Source: an uncultured bacterium | GTDB lineage: Bacteria > Bacillota_I > Bacilli_A > RFN20 > CAG-826 | DNA: 14,898 nt | Direction of reading: 5' to 3' | Assembly: GCA_949290725.1 (NCBI GenBank) | Contig: CASEST010000041.1 | Location: 1 to 14,898 of the forward strand | In this document: in pieces, positions 14,032-14,898 of the stretch | How the letters are laid out: each line of letters begins with the position of its first letter | Position numbering within the stretch: position 1 is the stretch's first letter | Translations under genes and position numbers: made by a program | The notes under the pieces: generated by a model | What the model was told of the DNA's origin: nothing | The model's database searches: none | Seen by the model: only the letters and a program-made list of their open reading frames with translations

Positions 14032-14898
14032 ATGAGAACTAATGGAATATTAATGGCTTTATCATCTCTCCCTAATGAATGTGGAATTGGTGATTTATAT
14101 AAGTGCGCCTATGAGTTTATTGATTTATTAAAAGAGAACAAAATTAAAATTTGGCAATTATTGCCTTTAAATCCGGTCGGTTATGCTGCATCACCTTATC
14201 AAAGTGAATGTGGAGAAGCAATCGATCCTATTTATATTTCCTTAGAATATCTAAAGGATAATGGATATATTAAAGAATATAAAAGCTATCATGAACATGA
14301 AAAAAGAGTTGATTTTGATAAAGTGAGAGCTTTTAAGGAAAAATATTTTAAAGAAGCTTTTAAAAATCAAAAAGATACTCTAAGTAAAGAATTTAAAAAA
14401 TTCTTAAAGGAAAATTCTTGGTGTGAAGAGTATGCTTTGTTCAATTGTTTATTTAGAAAAAACAATTACAATGACTGGTCTGAATGGCCAAAGAATGAAA
14501 AATATGCCGCTTATAATAAACATAAATTCGATCTCACTCCTTATAAAGATGAAATTTTATATCTTGAGTGGCTTCAATTTATCGCTTATAAAGAATTTTT
14601 AATTTTAAAAGAATATGCAAATAAAAATGGTATTCTTTTAATGGGCGACATTCCATTTTATGTTGGTTATAACTCTTCTGATTGTTGGGCAAATCAAGAT
14701 GATTTCATGCTCGATGAATACGATGTTCCAACCCATGTTGCTGGCGTTCCACCAGATTATTTTTCGGAAGATGGCCAAAGATGGGGTAATCCTATCTATG
14801 ATTGGGAATTCATTAAAAGCGAAAATTTCGATTTCTGGATGAAACGTATCTTAGCTGCTAAAAAATTATATGATATTTTAAGAATCGATCATTTTAGA
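14032..14898 (+). CDS. malQ: 4-alpha-glucanotransferase (amylomaltase, GH77), 5' part
   Basis: An open frame of 289 codons runs from the ATG off the right edge. The enzyme moves alpha-1,4-glucan segments between acceptors in maltodextrin and glycogen metabolism. Visible GH77 blocks are GILMALSSLPNECGIGDL (residues 5-22), IWQLLPLNPVGYAASPYQS, MGDIPFYV (204-211), WANQDDFMLDE, VAGVPPDYFSEDGQRWGNP (236-254) and RIDHFR at the very end, where Asp286 is the catalytic nucleophile. The acid/base Glu lies beyond the window. The nucleophile position is close to that of the Thermus amylomaltase (Asp293), so this is the short amylomaltase form without the E. coli N-terminal extension. The block after SPYQS (ECGEAIDPIYI) departs from the common FSAFAGNPYLI-like text. 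No Shine-Dalgarno precedes the ATG. Confidence 0.95.
   Translation, partial: MRTNGILMALSSLPNECGIGDLYKCAYEFIDLLKENKIKIWQLLPLNPVGYAASPYQSECGEAIDPIYISLEYLKDNGYIKEYKSYHEHEKRVDFDKVRAFKEKYFKEAFKNQKDTLSKEFKKFLKENSWCEEYALFNCLFRKNNYNDWSEWPKNEKYAAYNKHKFDLTPYKDEILYLEWLQFIAYKEFLILKEYANKNGILLMGDIPFYVGYNSSDCWANQDDFMLDEYDVPTHVAGVPPDYFSEDGQRWGNPIYDWEFIKSENFDFWMKRILAAKKLYDILRIDHFR

Noticed and set aside
14660..14842. Plus-strand open frame of 60 codons
   Set aside because: It is in another frame of malQ, whose GH77 motifs cover the same bases.
1..14898. Mobile elements, CRISPR arrays, toxin-antitoxin or defence genes
   Set aside because: No transposase, integrase, spaced direct-repeat array or defence-family motif was seen; the CPBP and TraX-like genes are chromosomal families and alone do not indicate transfer.
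1..14898. Mycoplasma genetic code (UGA=Trp)
   Set aside because: Full-length proteins contain Trp only as TGG and no gene needs TGA read-through.

Overview
This is a strongly AT-rich, low-GC Gram-positive chromosome segment. Gene content (MacB/LolD-type ABC pair, cardiolipin synthase with two HKD motifs, zinc-ribbon proteins, CPBP protease, TraX-like membrane protein, TypA) and compact operons suggest an AT-rich Firmicute of the Erysipelotrichia/RF39/Acholeplasma-like kind, possibly gut-derived. That placement is inferred from gene family style, not from a marker tree. All 26 Trp codons I counted are TGG, and the twelve complete genes end in TAA (11) or TAG (1). This argues for the standard bacterial code rather than the Mycoplasma UGA=Trp code. 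I see no insertion sequence, CRISPR array, prophage gene or riboswitch.

Layout. (1) 1-109, minus: tRNA-Gly(UCC), its 3' discriminator base lying off the window edge, with its own sigma-A-like promoter. (2) 128-2270, minus: a three-gene operon reading zinc-ribbon/CPBP membrane protease, TraX-like membrane protein, thioredoxin, closed by a clear intrinsic terminator. (3) 2302-6766, plus: a tightly packed five-gene operon, YigZ/IMPACT protein, Mrp/NBP35-type Fe-S carrier ATPase, Xaa-Pro aminopeptidase, double zinc-ribbon acidic protein and HAD phosphatase. Intergenic gaps are 1, 9 and 2 nt, followed by an 8-nt overlap. (4) 6767-6959: a regulatory region with direct repeats, nested palindromes and a promoter whose spacer is filled by a perfect palindrome. 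(5) 6960-12046, plus: cardiolipin synthase, ABC ATPase and a large FtsX-type permease. (6) 12046-12076: a bidirectional terminator. (7) 12078-13913, minus: translation GTPase TypA/BipA. (8) 14032 to the right edge, plus: the first 289 codons of 4-alpha-glucanotransferase MalQ.

Most of the genes are housekeeping. The notable signals are in how they are expressed. The first genes of three transcripts (CPBP gene, cls, malQ) have no Shine-Dalgarno sequence. Each has a -10 box ending exactly 7 nt before the ATG, the geometry expected of leaderless mRNAs. Several operon-internal genes and typA instead have good Shine-Dalgarno sequences. The 31-bp gap between the divergent CPBP and yigZ genes is built around one self-palindromic -10 element readable on both strands. 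The cls-ABC operon has an operator-like arrangement, which suggests a regulated envelope-stress or lipid-handling unit. The transporter's substrate cannot be told from sequence.
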